Source of the DNA: JBOFZL01 sp051655155
GTDB lineage: Bacteria; Bacillota; Clostridia; Peptostreptococcales; Filifactoraceae
DNA length: 64,000 bases
Direction: 5' to 3'
NCBI GenBank assembly: GCA_051655155.1
Contig: JBOFZL010000029.1
Coordinates: 1-64,000 of the forward strand
Position 1 is the stretch's first letter, and every line of letters starts with the position of its first letter. Below are positions 1 to 8,973 of this stretch, in pieces. The notes beneath the pieces were generated by a model. The model was given only the letters and a program-made list of their open reading frames with translations, was not told where the DNA came from and did no database searches. Made by a program: the position numbers and the translations under genes.

Positions 1-254
1 ATATGCTTGACGAACCAATTGCTGGAGTAGATCCAGCAGCAAGAGAATATATAATTAAAACTATAATAAATAATTATAACAAGGAAGCGACTGTTATGAT
101 TTGTACACATCTTATAGCAGATATTGAACCTATTCTTGATGAAGTCATATTCATAAAAAATGGTAATTTAGAGTTGACTTCCAGTGTTGATGAAATTAGA
201 GAAATGTATGGAAGATCAGTGGATGAACATTTTAGGGAGGTGTTTAAATGTTAG
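1..254 (+). CDS. ABC transporter ATP-binding protein, C-terminal part (cut by window edge)
   Basis: This is the last 83 residues of an ABC-type ATPase; its start lies outside the window. The visible part opens on the Walker B segment (MLDEP, with the catalytic Glu), runs through the D-loop (AGVDP) and reaches the switch His in MICTHLIADIE. The Walker A and signature motifs would lie upstream. It overlaps the next gene, a membrane permease, by 7 bases (254 against 248), so the pair should form one exporter of the ABC-2 type. Substrate unknown. The short C-terminal tail (GRSVDEHFREVFKC) is typical of such ATPases. The family call is secure. Confidence 0.9.
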   Translation, partial: MLDEPIAGVDPAAREYIIKTIINNYNKEATVMICTHLIADIEPILDEVIFIKNGNLELTSSVDEIREMYGRSVDEHFREVFKC

Positions 255-1063
255 GAAAATTATTAAAATATGAGTTTAAGTCGACAAGCAGAGTGATGTT
301 GCCTCTATACCTAATGTTGATGGGATTGGCAGTTGTTAACGGGTTTTATTTTAAAAATCTAGTTGCAAAATCGGCAAATATGAATTTTAGTGATAATTTG
401 ATAGGTTCAATTTTAGTATTCGCATTTTTTGCTATTATAGTGGCTATTTTAGTAATAACAATTTACTATGTAGTAACAAGATTTTATAAAAATCTTTTAG
501 GAGAAGAAGGATACCTGATGTTTACTTTACCAGTTAAAACATCATCTTTAGTAAAGTCAAAGATGATGTTTGCAGTAATATGGACAATGGTAAGTTATTT
601 TATTATAATTTTATGCATGGTTATAATAGGTCTGATAATGTCAAATTTTTCTTTTAGTGAAATTGTTGATAATATAGGAAAAGTCATATATGAATTCCAA
701 CTTAATAGTGAGATAAATATTTATTTAGCCGGTATTATGATATTTTTAGTATATATTGTATCTACGTTATTAGGATTACTTAATATATATTTAGCGATGG
801 CAATTGGGCATCTTAGAAATAAGGGAAGAATAATGACAAGTATAGGAGCTTATATAGGTATAATAATTATTATTCAAATTATAACATCTATTTCGTTTAA
901 TTTGATTGATAAATATAATTTATATAAACTTTTTGAGAATATGACACCTAATTTAGCCTTTGTTTCAGTGACAGGACTGATTACTTTATTTATAAGTGTG
1001 GTTTCTTTTATGTTATATAAGTTGGTATGTATAATTTTAGCGAAAAGATTGAATCTGGAATAG
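248..1063 (+). CDS. ABC-2 type transporter permease
   Basis: A 271-residue integral membrane protein with about six hydrophobic segments (roughly residues 17-37, 52-80, 105-130, 155-180, 195-220 and 240-262) and short basic loops. A loop near residues 83-105 (FYKNLLGEEGYLMFTLPVK) resembles the conserved cytoplasmic loop of ABC-2 permeases. It is translationally coupled to the upstream ATPase. GGGAGG at 235-240 gives a normal ribosome site for the ATG at 248. The pair probably exports a small molecule, peptide or lipid, but nothing shows which. A strong terminator follows at 1106-1142. Confidence 0.85.
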   Translation: MLGKLLKYEFKSTSRVMLPLYLMLMGLAVVNGFYFKNLVAKSANMNFSDNLIGSILVFAFFAIIVAILVITIYYVVTRFYKNLLGEEGYLMFTLPVKTSSLVKSKMMFAVIWTMVSYFIIILCMVIIGLIMSNFSFSEIVDNIGKVIYEFQLNSEINIYLAGIMIFLVYIVSTLLGLLNIYLAMAIGHLRNKGRIMTSIGAYIGIIIIIQIITSISFNLIDKYNLYKLFENMTPNLAFVSVTGLITLFISVVSFMLYKLVCIILAKRLNLE

Positions 1064-1105
1064 AGAAAAGTTAAGAACTTTGACTAATTGATATAAGTGA
1101 TTATA

Positions 1106-1142
1106 AATAAAGCACCAGTCTTACTTGGTGCTTTATTTTTTT
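1106..1142 (+). terminator. Intrinsic terminator after the ABC transporter
   Basis: A perfect 12-bp stem (1106-1117 with 1126-1137), an 8-base loop and a run of seven T (1136-1142). It separates the ABC operon from the ilv promoter. Confidence 0.9.
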
Positions 1143-1252
1143 GAAAAGAATAAAATATAGCATCATATATTGGGGATAAATTAATGTGTAATTATCTTAT
1201 TATGGTACTTTGCATAAGATTTAAATTAGTATAGATGAATATTTTGTAGGTG

Positions 1253-1281
1253 TTGACACAAAGATACATTTGTGTTAATAT
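1253..1281 (+). promoter_or_regulatory. Predicted promoter of the ilv-leu operon
   Basis: A perfect TTGACA at 1253-1258 and, 17 bases on, TAATAT at 1276-1281 as a -10-like box (TTAATATTAT context). The inferred start near 1288 leaves about 30 bases of untranslated RNA before leader peptide 1. No better promoter was seen between the terminator and the leader. Confidence 0.6.
1256..1275. promoter_or_regulatory. Candidate operator between -35 and -10 of the ilv promoter
   Basis: A perfect inverted repeat, ACACAAA (1256-1262), six bases, TTTGTGT (1269-1275). It starts inside the -35 box and fills the spacer, so a bound repressor would block RNA polymerase. Which regulator binds it cannot be read from the sequence. 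Confidence 0.45.
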
Positions 1282-1317
1282 TATGAATATTATAACAATT
1301 AAGAAAGGGAGAGGTCG

Positions 1318-1422
1318 TTATGGAAACTTTACTATATACTATAATAATTAACCTGATTAGCATTATTCTAATTAAGAATACTGCTGTTTTGCGTTGGGTT
1401 AAATTGGTATAAGTTTCCATAA
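1318..1422 (+). promoter_or_regulatory. Long-range stem enclosing leader peptide 1
   Basis: TTATGGAAACTT (1318-1329), which contains the leader's start codon, is exactly complementary to AAGTTTCCATAA (1411-1422), which begins inside its stop codon. If formed, the stem would hide the start codon of leader peptide 1 and shape the 'no translation' state of attenuator 1. The pairing is seen; the role is inferred. Confidence 0.5.
1320..1412 (+). CDS. ilv operon leader peptide 1
   Basis: A 30-codon frame with a good ribosome site (GGGAGAGG, 1307-1314). Its product, METLLYTIIINL followed by ISIILIKNTAVLRWVKLV, holds 16 Ile/Leu/Val residues, seven of them Ile within codons 8-18. A terminator hairpin follows 30 bases after the stop. 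This is the layout of ribosome-mediated attenuation as known for E. coli ilv and leu leaders. The end of the frame (1382-1387 and 1396-1399) can pair with the terminator's left arm (1448-1453 and 1442-1445). A ribosome stalled at the Ile codons would leave that pairing free to form an antiterminator. A 12-bp perfect pairing of 1318-1329 with 1411-1422 encloses the frame. Translation itself is inferred. Confidence 0.85.
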   Translation: METLLYTIIINLISIILIKNTAVLRWVKLV

Positions 1423-1441
1423 GCTACTAAACCTTAAACTC

Positions 1442-1474
1442 ACCCTTACAGCATACTGGCTGTAAGGGTTTTTT
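1442..1474 (+). terminator. Attenuator 1 (intrinsic terminator after leader peptide 1)
   Basis: An 11-bp perfect stem (1442-1452 with 1459-1469), a 6-base loop and a T run (1469-1474). Its left arm can instead pair with the 3' end of leader frame 1, the expected terminator/antiterminator switch. Confidence 0.85.
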
Positions 1475-1499
1475 ATTATAATTATTGGAGGAAAAGATT

Positions 1500-1598
1500 A
1501 TGAATTTATTTTTTAACGTTGGCTTGATTATTATACTCATTGGCATTATTCTCATTGAGAATACTGTTACTTTGTGCTGGGCTAATTTTAGGGGATGA
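1500..1598 (+). CDS. ilv operon leader peptide 2
   Basis: A 32-codon frame starting at the ATG at 1500 behind GGAGG (1487-1491). The peptide starts MNLFFNVGLIIIL and continues IGIILIENTVTLCWANFRG. It is clearly a diverged copy of leader 1: ISIILIKNTAVLRW against IGIILIENTVTLCW, with near-identical DNA at 1361-1400 and 1544-1583. It has 14 Ile/Leu/Val residues, seven Ile in codons 10-19. Two of its Leu codons are CTC, a codon that looks uncommon in these AT-rich genes. A second terminator follows. GGCTAA (1580-1585), at the end of the frame, can pair with TTAGCC (1624-1629) of that terminator, giving an antiterminator. It lies 78 bases before the ilvB start. Confidence 0.85.
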   Translation: MNLFFNVGLIIILIGIILIENTVTLCWANFRG

Positions 1599-1618
1599 GT
1601 ATAGTTTTTATATGCTTG

Positions 1619-1649
1619 GAGCCTTAGCCATGATGCAAGGCTCTTTTTT
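1619..1649 (+). terminator. Attenuator 2 (intrinsic terminator before ilvB)
   Basis: A 7-bp perfect stem (GAGCCTT 1619-1625 with AAGGCTC 1637-1643), extended by an inner GC/GC pair, then six T (1644-1649). It ends 12 bases before the ilvB ribosome site, so termination here would prevent operon expression. Confidence 0.8.
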
Positions 1650-1675
1650 ATTTTTAGAATTTAGGAGGGTGAAGA

Positions 1676-3334
1676 ATGATTTTAAGTGGAGCACAAATAT
1701 TGATTGAAGAGTTGGTGAGAAACAAAGTAGATACAGTTTTTGGTTATCCTGGAGGAACTGTTCTTCCTATTTATGATGAATTGTATAAAAACTCCCACAG
1801 GATAAAACATATAATAGCAGCCCATGAACAAGGGGCAGCCTTTGCTGCTGACGGTTATGCTAGGGCAGGAAATAAGGTGGGGGTAGTTATTGCCACCAGT
1901 GGGCCAGGTGCTACAAACATCGTAACAGGCATTGCCAATGCACATTTAGATAGTGTTCCTATGGTAGCGATTACAGGTAACGTAGCGTTACCGTTAATAG
2001 GTAAGGATAGTTTTCAAGAGGTAGATATCTTAAGTGTTACACAACCTATTGTAAAACATAGCTTCGTAGTAAGGGATGTGAGTAAATTAGCCTATATAGT
2101 GAGAGAGGCTTTTCTAATAGCTAATGAAGGACGAAAAGGACCTGTGCTTATTGATATACCAAAGGATATTCAAACATCTAATTGTGAATATGAGATGGAG
2201 ATGGAGATTGAGAAAGAAGTAAGTACTGTTGAGCTTCCGGTAAATCTTGAAGAAGCTTTAGAGAGTATTAGAAATAGCGAAAGACCTTTTATCTATGGTG
2301 GGGGAGGGATAATATCTGCAAGTGCTGAAAAGGAGTTAATGGAGTTTTCTAAGCTGATAAATGCTCCTGTAGGACTGAGTTTAATGGGGCTTACAGCTTT
2401 GCCTAGTGATTTTGAATTGAATTTAGGAATGTGTGGGATGCATGGGAAATACTCTTCTACTATGGCTCAGGGTAGGGCAGATGTTATTATTGCTCTGGGG
2501 GTTAGGTTTTCTGATAGGGCAACAGGAAATACAGTAGAATTTGCCAAGGGAAGAACTATTATACACGTGGATATTGATGAGGCAGAAATTCAGAAGAACG
2601 TTGAATCAAAGGTAAATGTTTGTGGTGATGTTAAGAAAGTTATTAGAGAGATGATAAATAGACTTGAGCCCAAGGAAAATACAGCTTGGTTAGAAGAGGT
2701 GGAAGGTTATAAGGCTCATCAAAAATATGAAATAAACAGAAATTTTTCCCCTGAAAATATTATTAAAACAATAAATTCTTTTGCGGGAGATGAAGCTGTA
2801 GTAGCTACAGATGTAGGACAACATCAGATGTGGACAACTCTCTATTATGACTTTAAAAAGCCGAGGTCTTTATTGACATCAGGGGGCTTGGGAGCAATGG
2901 GTTATGGTTTGGGAGCTGCTATTGGCGCTGCTGTGGCAAAGTTTGGAAATAAGACTGTACTTTTCACAGGAGATGGAAGTTTTGGGATGAATCTAAATGA
3001 GCTTAGCACAGCAGTAAGTCAAAATCTGCCTATCTTGATAGTTGTACTTAATAACAGGACTTTAGGAATGGTTAGGCAGTGGCAAACAATGTTTTTTGAA
3101 GAAAGGTATTCTCACACCACCCTAGGTAGAAAAACAGATTTTTCAAAGTTAGCAGAAGCTTTTGGTGCTAAGGGATATAAAGTAAAAAGCTTAAATAACT
3201 TAGAAGAGATTTTATCTGAACTTAAGTTAGATGGACCTGTTTTGTTAGACTGTCATATAGATATTGACGAGAAGGTCTTTCCTATGATACCTCCTGGAGG
3301 TTCAGTTAAAAATATTATTTTGAAAGGGGAATGA
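1676..3334 (+). CDS. ilvB: Acetolactate synthase large (catalytic) subunit
   Basis: Joins two pyruvates, or pyruvate and 2-oxobutyrate, to acetohydroxy acids, the first shared step of Val/Leu/Ile synthesis, using thiamine diphosphate, FAD and Mg. At 552 residues it has normal length. The order is the N-terminal TPP domain (GYPGG at 23-27; catalytic Glu51 in HEQGAAFAADGYARA), the central FAD-like domain, and the C-terminal TPP-binding domain with GDGSFGMN and the downstream NN (about 430-455). The ATG at 1676 follows AGGAGGG. It is the first structural gene after the tandem attenuators and is coupled to ilvN. Confidence 0.97.
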   Translation: MILSGAQILIEELVRNKVDTVFGYPGGTVLPIYDELYKNSHRIKHIIAAHEQGAAFAADGYARAGNKVGVVIATSGPGATNIVTGIANAHLDSVPMVAITGNVALPLIGKDSFQEVDILSVTQPIVKHSFVVRDVSKLAYIVREAFLIANEGRKGPVLIDIPKDIQTSNCEYEMEMEIEKEVSTVELPVNLEEALESIRNSERPFIYGGGGIISASAEKELMEFSKLINAPVGLSLMGLTALPSDFELNLGMCGMHGKYSSTMAQGRADVIIALGVRFSDRATGNTVEFAKGRTIIHVDIDEAEIQKNVESKVNVCGDVKKVIREMINRLEPKENTAWLEEVEGYKAHQKYEINRNFSPENIIKTINSFAGDEAVVATDVGQHQMWTTLYYDFKKPRSLLTSGGLGAMGYGLGAAIGAAVAKFGNKTVLFTGDGSFGMNLNELSTAVSQNLPILIVVLNNRTLGMVRQWQTMFFEERYSHTTLGRKTDFSKLAEAFGAKGYKVKSLNNLEEILSELKLDGPVLLDCHIDIDEKVFPMIPPGGSVKNIILKGE

Positions 3335-3336
3335 TT

Positions 3337-3570
3337 ATGGAAAAATTCACAGTGGAGCTCTTGGTGGAAAATCATTACGGGGTACTAAACAGGATAACTA
3401 ATCTTTACGCTAAACGAGGTTATAATATTGACAGCCTAAATGTAAATGAAACAGAAGATCCGGAATTTAGCAAGATGAGAATAGTATCAAGAGGGGATGA
3501 GAAGATTAGGACTCAGACTGTAAGACAGTTAAGTAAGTTATATGACGTTAAAAAGATAGAGTTAGTATAA
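3337..3570 (+). CDS. ilvN: Acetolactate synthase small (regulatory) subunit, short form
   Basis: A 77-residue protein made of just one ACT domain (FTVELLVENHYGVLNRITNLYAKRGYN...). It should bind the catalytic subunit and mediate valine feedback. The usual IlvH/IlvN type has about 160 residues with a second domain; the short form resembles E. coli IlvN. GGGGA (3326-3330) abuts the ATG at 3331 but is 6 bases from the ATG at 3337, so I prefer 3337; the 3331 start would add two residues and overlap ilvB by 4 bases. Confidence 0.9.
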   Translation: MEKFTVELLVENHYGVLNRITNLYAKRGYNIDSLNVNETEDPEFSKMRIVSRGDEKIRTQTVRQLSKLYDVKKIELV

Positions 3571-3590
3571 GGTTAGGTATATTATAAAGA

Positions 3591-3615
3591 TTGATAATTG
3601 CCAAAAGGCAATCAA
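3591..3615 (+). other. Hairpin between ilvN and ilvC
   Basis: ATTGCC (3597-3602), AAAA, GGCAAT (3607-3612) with weak flanking pairs, in the 76-base ilvN-ilvC gap. There is no T run, so it is not a terminator. It could affect mRNA stability. Confidence 0.3.
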
Positions 3616-3646
3616 TAAATAAAACATAAGAGAAGGAGATTTTAAA

Positions 3647-4639
3647 ATGAGTAAAATGTACTATGACAAGGATTGTAATATGGAGATGTTAAAAGGAAAG
3701 ACGGTTGCAGTGATAGGCTATGGTTCACAAGGTCATGCCCACGCACAAAACCTAAGAGATACAGGAGTGGATGTAGTAGTTGGCCTTTACGAAGGGTCGA
3801 AGAGTGGAGAAGTGGCTAAGGCCGATGGATTTACAGTATTAAATGTTGCAGAGGCAACCAAGGCAGCTGATATTGTAATGCTTCTGGTAAATGATGAGAA
3901 GATGAGAGGTATATACGAAGAGGGAGTTAAACCTAATCTAAGCGCTGGAATGACATTATGTTTTGCTCATGGGTTTAACATTCATTTTAAAGAGATAGTT
4001 CCACCAACAGATGTAAATGTTATAATGATAGCTCCAAAAGGACCGGGACACACTGTTAGAAGTCAATATGAAGAGGGTAGAGGAGTACCTTGCCTAGTAG
4101 CTGTAGAAAATGATGCTACTGGGGATGCGAAGGAAATAGCATTAGCTTATGCCAGCGGAATAGGTGGTGGAAGAGGAGGAATTCTTGAGACTACATTCAA
4201 AGAAGAGACAGAAACCGATTTGTTTGGTGAGCAGGCTGTACTTTGTGGTGGAGTGACTGCTTTGATGAAGGCTGGTTTTGAAACCCTTGTAGAAGCAGGT
4301 TACCAACCAGAGAGTGCATATTTTGAGTGTATCCATGAAATGAAACTTATAATCGACCTAGTGGTTAAAGGGGGGCTTTCAATGATGAGATACTCAATCA
4401 GCGACACCGCTGAATTTGGTGATTACACAACAGGTCATAGACTTATAACAGATGAAACTAAGAAAGAGATGAAGCAAGTTCTATCAGAAATTCAAGATGG
4501 AAGTTTTGCAAAAAAATGGCTTAAAGAAAATGCTGATGGTAGACCGACATTTGTGAAGATGAGAGAAGAAGAGGCGAAGCATCAGGTGGAAGTTGTAGGC
4601 AAGGATCTAAGAGAAAAAATGAGCTGGAGTGGGAAATAA
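3647..4639 (+). CDS. ilvC: Ketol-acid reductoisomerase
   Basis: Converts acetohydroxy acids to dihydroxy acids with NAD(P)H and Mg, the second shared step of branched-chain synthesis. At 330 residues it is the short class I type. The Rossmann motif GYGSQG is at residues 24-29. The C-terminal knotted domain carries the metal-binding acidic residues (ETDLFGEQ, about 190-197) and [11 protein letters not shown]. The start ATG follows AGAAGGAG. It ends one base into ilvD (TAATG), so the two are translationally coupled. Confidence 0.97.
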   Translation: MSKMYYDKDCNMEMLKGKTVAVIGYGSQGHAHAQNLRDTGVDVVVGLYEGSKSGEVAKADGFTVLNVAEATKAADIVMLLVNDEKMRGIYEEGVKPNLSAGMTLCFAHGFNIHFKEIVPPTDVNVIMIAPKGPGHTVRSQYEEGRGVPCLVAVENDATGDAKEIALAYASGIGGGRGGILETTFKEETETDLFGEQAVLCGGVTALMKAGFETLVEAGYQPESAYFECIHEMKLIIDLVVKGGLSMMRYSISDTAEFGDYTTGHRLITDETKKEMKQVLSEIQDGSFAKKWLKENADGRPTFVKMREEEAKHQVEVVGKDLREKMSWSGK

Positions 4640-6267
4640 TGAATAGTGACAAAATGAAAACAGGGGTAGAAAATGCACCTAAAAGATCTTTATTAAAAGC
4701 CTTAGGCTATAGTGATAGCCAAATAAGAAAACCTCTTATAGGAATAGTAAACTCCTTTAACGAAATTGTTCCAGGGCATATCCACCTTAACACCATAGCA
4801 AGGGCAGTGAAGGATAGTGTACTTGCCAATGGAGGAACGCCGATGGAGTTTAACACCATAGGAGTATGTGATGGCTTGGCTATGGGGCATGAGGGAATGA
4901 AATTCTCTCTCAGCTCCAGAGAGATAATCGCCGACAGCATAGAATGTATGGTTAAGGGACATTGTTTTGACGCCTTGGTTTTCATACCTAACTGCGACAA
5001 AATAGTGCCAGCTATGCTTATGGCAGCAGCAAGGCTAAATCTGCCAGCCATATTCGTATCAGGAGGGCCTATGCTATCTCATGACGGTATGGATCTAAAC
5101 ACTGTGTTTGAAGCTGTAGGGAGCTATAAATCAGGAAAAATAAATGAAGCCGAACTATTAAACATAGAAGAAAGTGCCTGCCCAAGCTGTGGTTCCTGTT
5201 CAGGGATGTTTACTGCCAATTCTATGAACTGTCTTTCAGAGGCACTGGGGATGGCTCTCTCAGGAAATGGAACTATACCTGCTGTGTACTCACAGAGAAT
5301 AAGGTTAGCAAAGGAAGCAGGAGCCAAGGTCATGGAACTTCTAGAGAAGAACGTAAGAGCGAGAGATATAATGACCTTAGACGCCTTTATCAACGCCTTG
5401 ACCGTAGACATGGCACTAGGTTGCTCAACTAACTCAGTGTTGCACATTCTAGCCATAGCTCACGAGGCAGATGTGAATCTGGACTTGAAACTAATAAATA
5501 AGATAAGTAGCTCAACTCCTAATCTATGTCGCCTTGCGCCAGCAGGACCACACCATATGGAGGACCTTTACAGGGCAGGTGGAGTATATGGAGTAATGAG
5601 CGAGTTAAAAAATAAGCTTAATCTAGGTTGCCTCACTGCAACTGGAAAAACTATGGGAGAAAACTTAGAAGGAGTGAGAGTTAAGAATCCAGAGGTCATA
5701 AAAAAATATTCAGAGACAGGTGGTTTAGCGGTGCTTTTTGGCAATATAGCTGAAAATGGAGCTATAGTAAAACGTAGTGCAGTTAAACCAGAAATGTTAA
5801 ATTTTACAGGTACAGCGAAGGTCTATGATAGTGAAGAAGATGCAATTGCAGCTATATACGGGGGGAAAATAGAAAAAGGCGATGTGGTGGTTATAAGGTA
5901 TGAAGGACCGGCAGGGGGGCCGGGGATGAGAGAGATGCTTTCACCTACCTCAGCTATTGCAGGAATGGGGCTAGATAGTGATGTGGCATTGTTGACTGAT
6001 GGAAGGTTTTCAGGAGCAACCCGTGGTGCAGCCATAGGTCATATTTCGCCAGAGGCTTATTCAGGAGGGCTGATAGCCTATGTGAAAACAGGGGATAGAA
6101 TCCATATTGACATAAATAACTATGCCATAGAGCTTTTAGTTGATCAAGAAGAAATTAATATGAGAAAGGCCAACATGACCATAGGAGTAGAAAAAAACGT
6201 AACAGGATATTTAAAAAGGTATCAGAGAATGGTATCTTCAGCTGACAAGGGAGGAATAGTTTGTTAA
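4639..6267 (+). CDS. ilvD: Dihydroxy-acid dehydratase
   Basis: Dehydrates dihydroxy acids to 2-oxo acids, the third shared step. At 542 residues it is slightly shorter than the ~560-615 norm. The Fe-S cluster cysteines are visible in [13 protein letters not shown] (about residue 119) and [18 protein letters not shown] (about 178-195). The C-terminal half holds the [15 protein letters not shown] and [10 protein letters not shown] motifs. An oxygen-labile cluster fits an anaerobe. It overlaps ilvC by one base and ilvA by seven. Confidence 0.97.
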   Translation: MNSDKMKTGVENAPKRSLLKALGYSDSQIRKPLIGIVNSFNEIVPGHIHLNTIARAVKDSVLANGGTPMEFNTIGVCDGLAMGHEGMKFSLSSREIIADSIECMVKGHCFDALVFIPNCDKIVPAMLMAAARLNLPAIFVSGGPMLSHDGMDLNTVFEAVGSYKSGKINEAELLNIEESACPSCGSCSGMFTANSMNCLSEALGMALSGNGTIPAVYSQRIRLAKEAGAKVMELLEKNVRARDIMTLDAFINALTVDMALGCSTNSVLHILAIAHEADVNLDLKLINKISSSTPNLCRLAPAGPHHMEDLYRAGGVYGVMSELKNKLNLGCLTATGKTMGENLEGVRVKNPEVIKKYSETGGLAVLFGNIAENGAIVKRSAVKPEMLNFTGTAKVYDSEEDAIAAIYGGKIEKGDVVVIRYEGPAGGPGMREMLSPTSAIAGMGLDSDVALLTDGRFSGATRGAAIGHISPEAYSGGLIAYVKTGDRIHIDINNYAIELLVDQEEINMRKANMTIGVEKNVTGYLKRYQRMVSSADKGGIVC

Positions 6268-7463
6268 CTTTAGACCAAGTATATCAGGCTCATCACATTT
6301 TGAAGGATGTAATTAGAAAAACCAATCTTATAGAAACTAAAAATATAGCTCCAGACTGCCAATTGTTTTTGAAGGCAGAAAACTTACAAGTAACAGGTTC
6401 TTTCAAAGTGAGAGGAGCCTACTATAAAATTTCCAGACTTACAAAGGAACAAAGAGAAAGAGGAATCGTTGCCTGCTCAGCAGGAAACCATGCTCAAGGC
6501 GTGGCTCTGTCAGCGCAAAAGGCAGGTATAAATTCAACCATATTTATTCCCGCCATAGCACCTATCTCAAAAGTAGAGGCTACACGAAATTTTGGTGCTA
6601 AGGTGGAATTGATAGATGGAGTGTATGACGATGCCTACCAAGCTGCTACAAAAGCAGTAGAAGAAACAGGTGCAGAGTTTATTCATCCCTTTAACGACAC
6701 AGATGTAATTGCTGGACAAGGAACAATAGCTTTAGAAATACTAGAGCAGGTAAGAGATCTAGATGCAGTGGTTGTACCTGTTGGAGGCGGTGGACTTGTT
6801 TCAGGCATTGCCTTTGTAATCAAAGCCCTAAACCCGCAGTGCAAGGTATATGGAGTTCAGGCTCAAGGGGCTGCAAGTATGTATACTTCCATAAAAAACC
6901 GCAGTCGACTACCTATTAATAAGGTATCAACCTTTGCAGATGGAATAGCGGTAAAATGCCCAGGGGACATAACCTATGAGCTATGCGAAAAATATGTTGA
7001 TGACATTGTAACTGTAACAGATGATGAAATCGCCACTGCAATTCTAGCCCTATTAGAAGACCAAAAACTGATAGCAGAAGGAGCAGGAGCACCGGCAGTA
7101 GCAGCAGTTATGTTTGAGAAGGTACCAGTTAAGGGTAAGCGTGTATGTGCCATAGTGTCAGGTGGAAATATAGATGTAAACATTCTTTCAAAGGTGATGA
7201 CCAGAGGTCTAATAAGGGCTGGAAGAATATCCGACGTAACCATAGAGTTACTGGATAAACCAGGACAGTTACAAGAGGTATCCACTATAATTGCAGGCTA
7301 TGGAGCTAATGTTGTAAAGGTACTTCATAATCATGGGGGAGAAAACACTGCAATAACAGGGTGCTACTTACACATAACCATGGAAACAAGAGATAGAGAA
7401 CACTATGTAGAGGTGAAAAATGGCCTTGAACAGGCTGGGTATAAATTGATGGAGGGGAGCTAA
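6261..7463 (+). CDS. ilvA: Threonine ammonia-lyase (threonine dehydratase) with ACT domain
   Basis: Deaminates threonine to 2-oxobutyrate, the committing step to isoleucine. It is a fold-type II PLP enzyme of 400 residues. The PLP lysine is K49 in [10 protein letters not shown], and the phosphate-binding loop is VGGGGLVSG (about 171-179). A single ACT domain (about 327-400; [14 protein letters not shown]) ends the protein. The start is a TTG behind GGGAGGA (6249-6255), overlapping the end of ilvD. Its place in the operon argues for a biosynthetic role. It overlaps leuA by one base. Confidence 0.95.
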   Translation: MLTLDQVYQAHHILKDVIRKTNLIETKNIAPDCQLFLKAENLQVTGSFKVRGAYYKISRLTKEQRERGIVACSAGNHAQGVALSAQKAGINSTIFIPAIAPISKVEATRNFGAKVELIDGVYDDAYQAATKAVEETGAEFIHPFNDTDVIAGQGTIALEILEQVRDLDAVVVPVGGGGLVSGIAFVIKALNPQCKVYGVQAQGAASMYTSIKNRSRLPINKVSTFADGIAVKCPGDITYELCEKYVDDIVTVTDDEIATAILALLEDQKLIAEGAGAPAVAAVMFEKVPVKGKRVCAIVSGGNIDVNILSKVMTRGLIRAGRISDVTIELLDKPGQLQEVSTIIAGYGANVVKVLHNHGGENTAITGCYLHITMETRDREHYVEVKNGLEQAGYKLMEGS

Positions 7464-8962
7464 TGAAACAAATTAAAATTTTTGACACGACCTTAAGAGA
7501 TGGGGAACAGTCACCAGGCTGCAGTATGAATTTACAAGAGAAATTAGAAGTGGCAAGGCAACTGGAAAATCTTAAGGTGGATGTAATAGAAGCAGGCTTT
7601 GCCGTAGCATCGCCAATGGATTTTGAATCAGTGAAGGAAGTAGCAAAACTGATAAAAGGGGCGACAGTTGGAAGCTTAGCACGAGCTGTCCCTAAAGATA
7701 TAGAAATCGCATATAACGCAGTGAAGCATGGAGAGAATCCTTTGATTCACACCTTCATTGCTACATCGCCTCTCCATATGGAATATAAGCTTAAGATGAA
7801 GCCTGAAGAGGTGTTAGAGCAGATTAAAGAGATGGTAAAGTACGCTCGTAGTCTTTGCCCCAATATCGAATTTTCAGCAGAAGATGCTATGAGAAGTGAT
7901 AAGGCTTTTTTGGCAAAAGCAGTGGAAATCGCCATTAAAAATGGAGCTACAGTAGTAAACATTCCAGATACTGTAGGCTATAGAACACCAGAAGAAGTGA
8001 TGGAGTATATCAAATACCTAAAAGACCATGTATCAAATATAGATAGGGCAGATATTTCAATTCACTGTCACAATGACCTAGGAATGGCGGTTGCCAACTC
8101 GCTTGCCGCTGTAAGCGCAGGCGCTACACAGGTTGAATGTACCATAAATGGAATAGGAGAGAGGGCAGGAAATGCCTCTTTAGAAGAGGTGGTAATGGGG
8201 ATAAATACCAGAGCAGATCACTATATGGCTACTACCAATATAGACACTAGACAGATATACAAAACAGCTAAGTTGGTATCTTCAATAACTGGAATTGCTA
8301 TCCCTCCTAACAAAGCCATAACAGGAGCTAATGCCTTCGCCCATGAATCGGGAATACACCAGCATGGGGTATTAGCGAACAAGGAAACCTACGAGATTAT
8401 GACACCTAGCTCCATAGGGATACCAGAACAAAAGATGGTACTAGGAAAGCATAGTGGTCGCCATGCCTTTGAAGAAAGACTGACTTCTTTAGGTTATAAC
8501 CTAGAACAAAATCAGATTAACCAAGCTTTTAAAGATTTTAAAAATCTTGCAGATAAGAAGAAAGTGGTTTCAGATAAAGATATATTAGCGCTATTGACAA
8601 ATAAAACCACCATAGAAGAAGGGGACTATACCCTAGAGACTTTCACAATAAATAGTGGAAATACAATAACTTCAACAGCCACAGTTAAGCTTAACTGTAA
8701 GGGGAAAAGTGCAGAGAAGGTGGCTATAGGTGAAGGACCAATAGATGCAGCCTTCAAAGCTATAAACAAAATTACAAAGAGAGACTTTAAGCTTAGCGAT
8801 TATACTATTCATGCAGTGACAGAAGGTGAAGATGCCCTAGGAGAAGTTGTAGTAAAGTTAGCGTTGGACGATGTGCAGTATACAGGAAGAGGAATATCCA
8901 CAGACATTATTGAGGCTAGTATCAAGTCATATTTAAACGGTGTCAACAAGCACCTAGCCTAA
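7463..8962 (+). CDS. leuA: 2-isopropylmalate synthase
   Basis: Condenses 2-oxoisovalerate with acetyl-CoA, the first step of the leucine branch. At 499 residues it is the standard bacterial (type 1) form. The TIM barrel opens with the signature DTTLRDGEQ (residues 8-16, with the catalytic Arg12 and the metal Asp13) and contains the metal motif HCHND (about 202-206). The linker leads to the C-terminal LeuA allosteric domain (about 365-495), where leucine would bind. The start overlaps the end of ilvA by one base. An AGGAGG site for the next gene follows directly. Confidence 0.97.
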   Translation: MKQIKIFDTTLRDGEQSPGCSMNLQEKLEVARQLENLKVDVIEAGFAVASPMDFESVKEVAKLIKGATVGSLARAVPKDIEIAYNAVKHGENPLIHTFIATSPLHMEYKLKMKPEEVLEQIKEMVKYARSLCPNIEFSAEDAMRSDKAFLAKAVEIAIKNGATVVNIPDTVGYRTPEEVMEYIKYLKDHVSNIDRADISIHCHNDLGMAVANSLAAVSAGATQVECTINGIGERAGNASLEEVVMGINTRADHYMATTNIDTRQIYKTAKLVSSITGIAIPPNKAITGANAFAHESGIHQHGVLANKETYEIMTPSSIGIPEQKMVLGKHSGRHAFEERLTSLGYNLEQNQINQAFKDFKNLADKKKVVSDKDILALLTNKTTIEEGDYTLETFTINSGNTITSTATVKLNCKGKSAEKVAIGEGPIDAAFKAINKITKRDFKLSDYTIHAVTEGEDALGEVVVKLALDDVQYTGRGISTDIIEASIKSYLNGVNKHLA

Positions 8963-8973
8963 GGAGGAAAATA

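Noticed and set aside
1064..1675. T-box riboswitch before ilvB
   Set aside because: I saw no T-box consensus (TGGNACCGCG-type) or specifier stem. The two leader peptides explain the terminators better.
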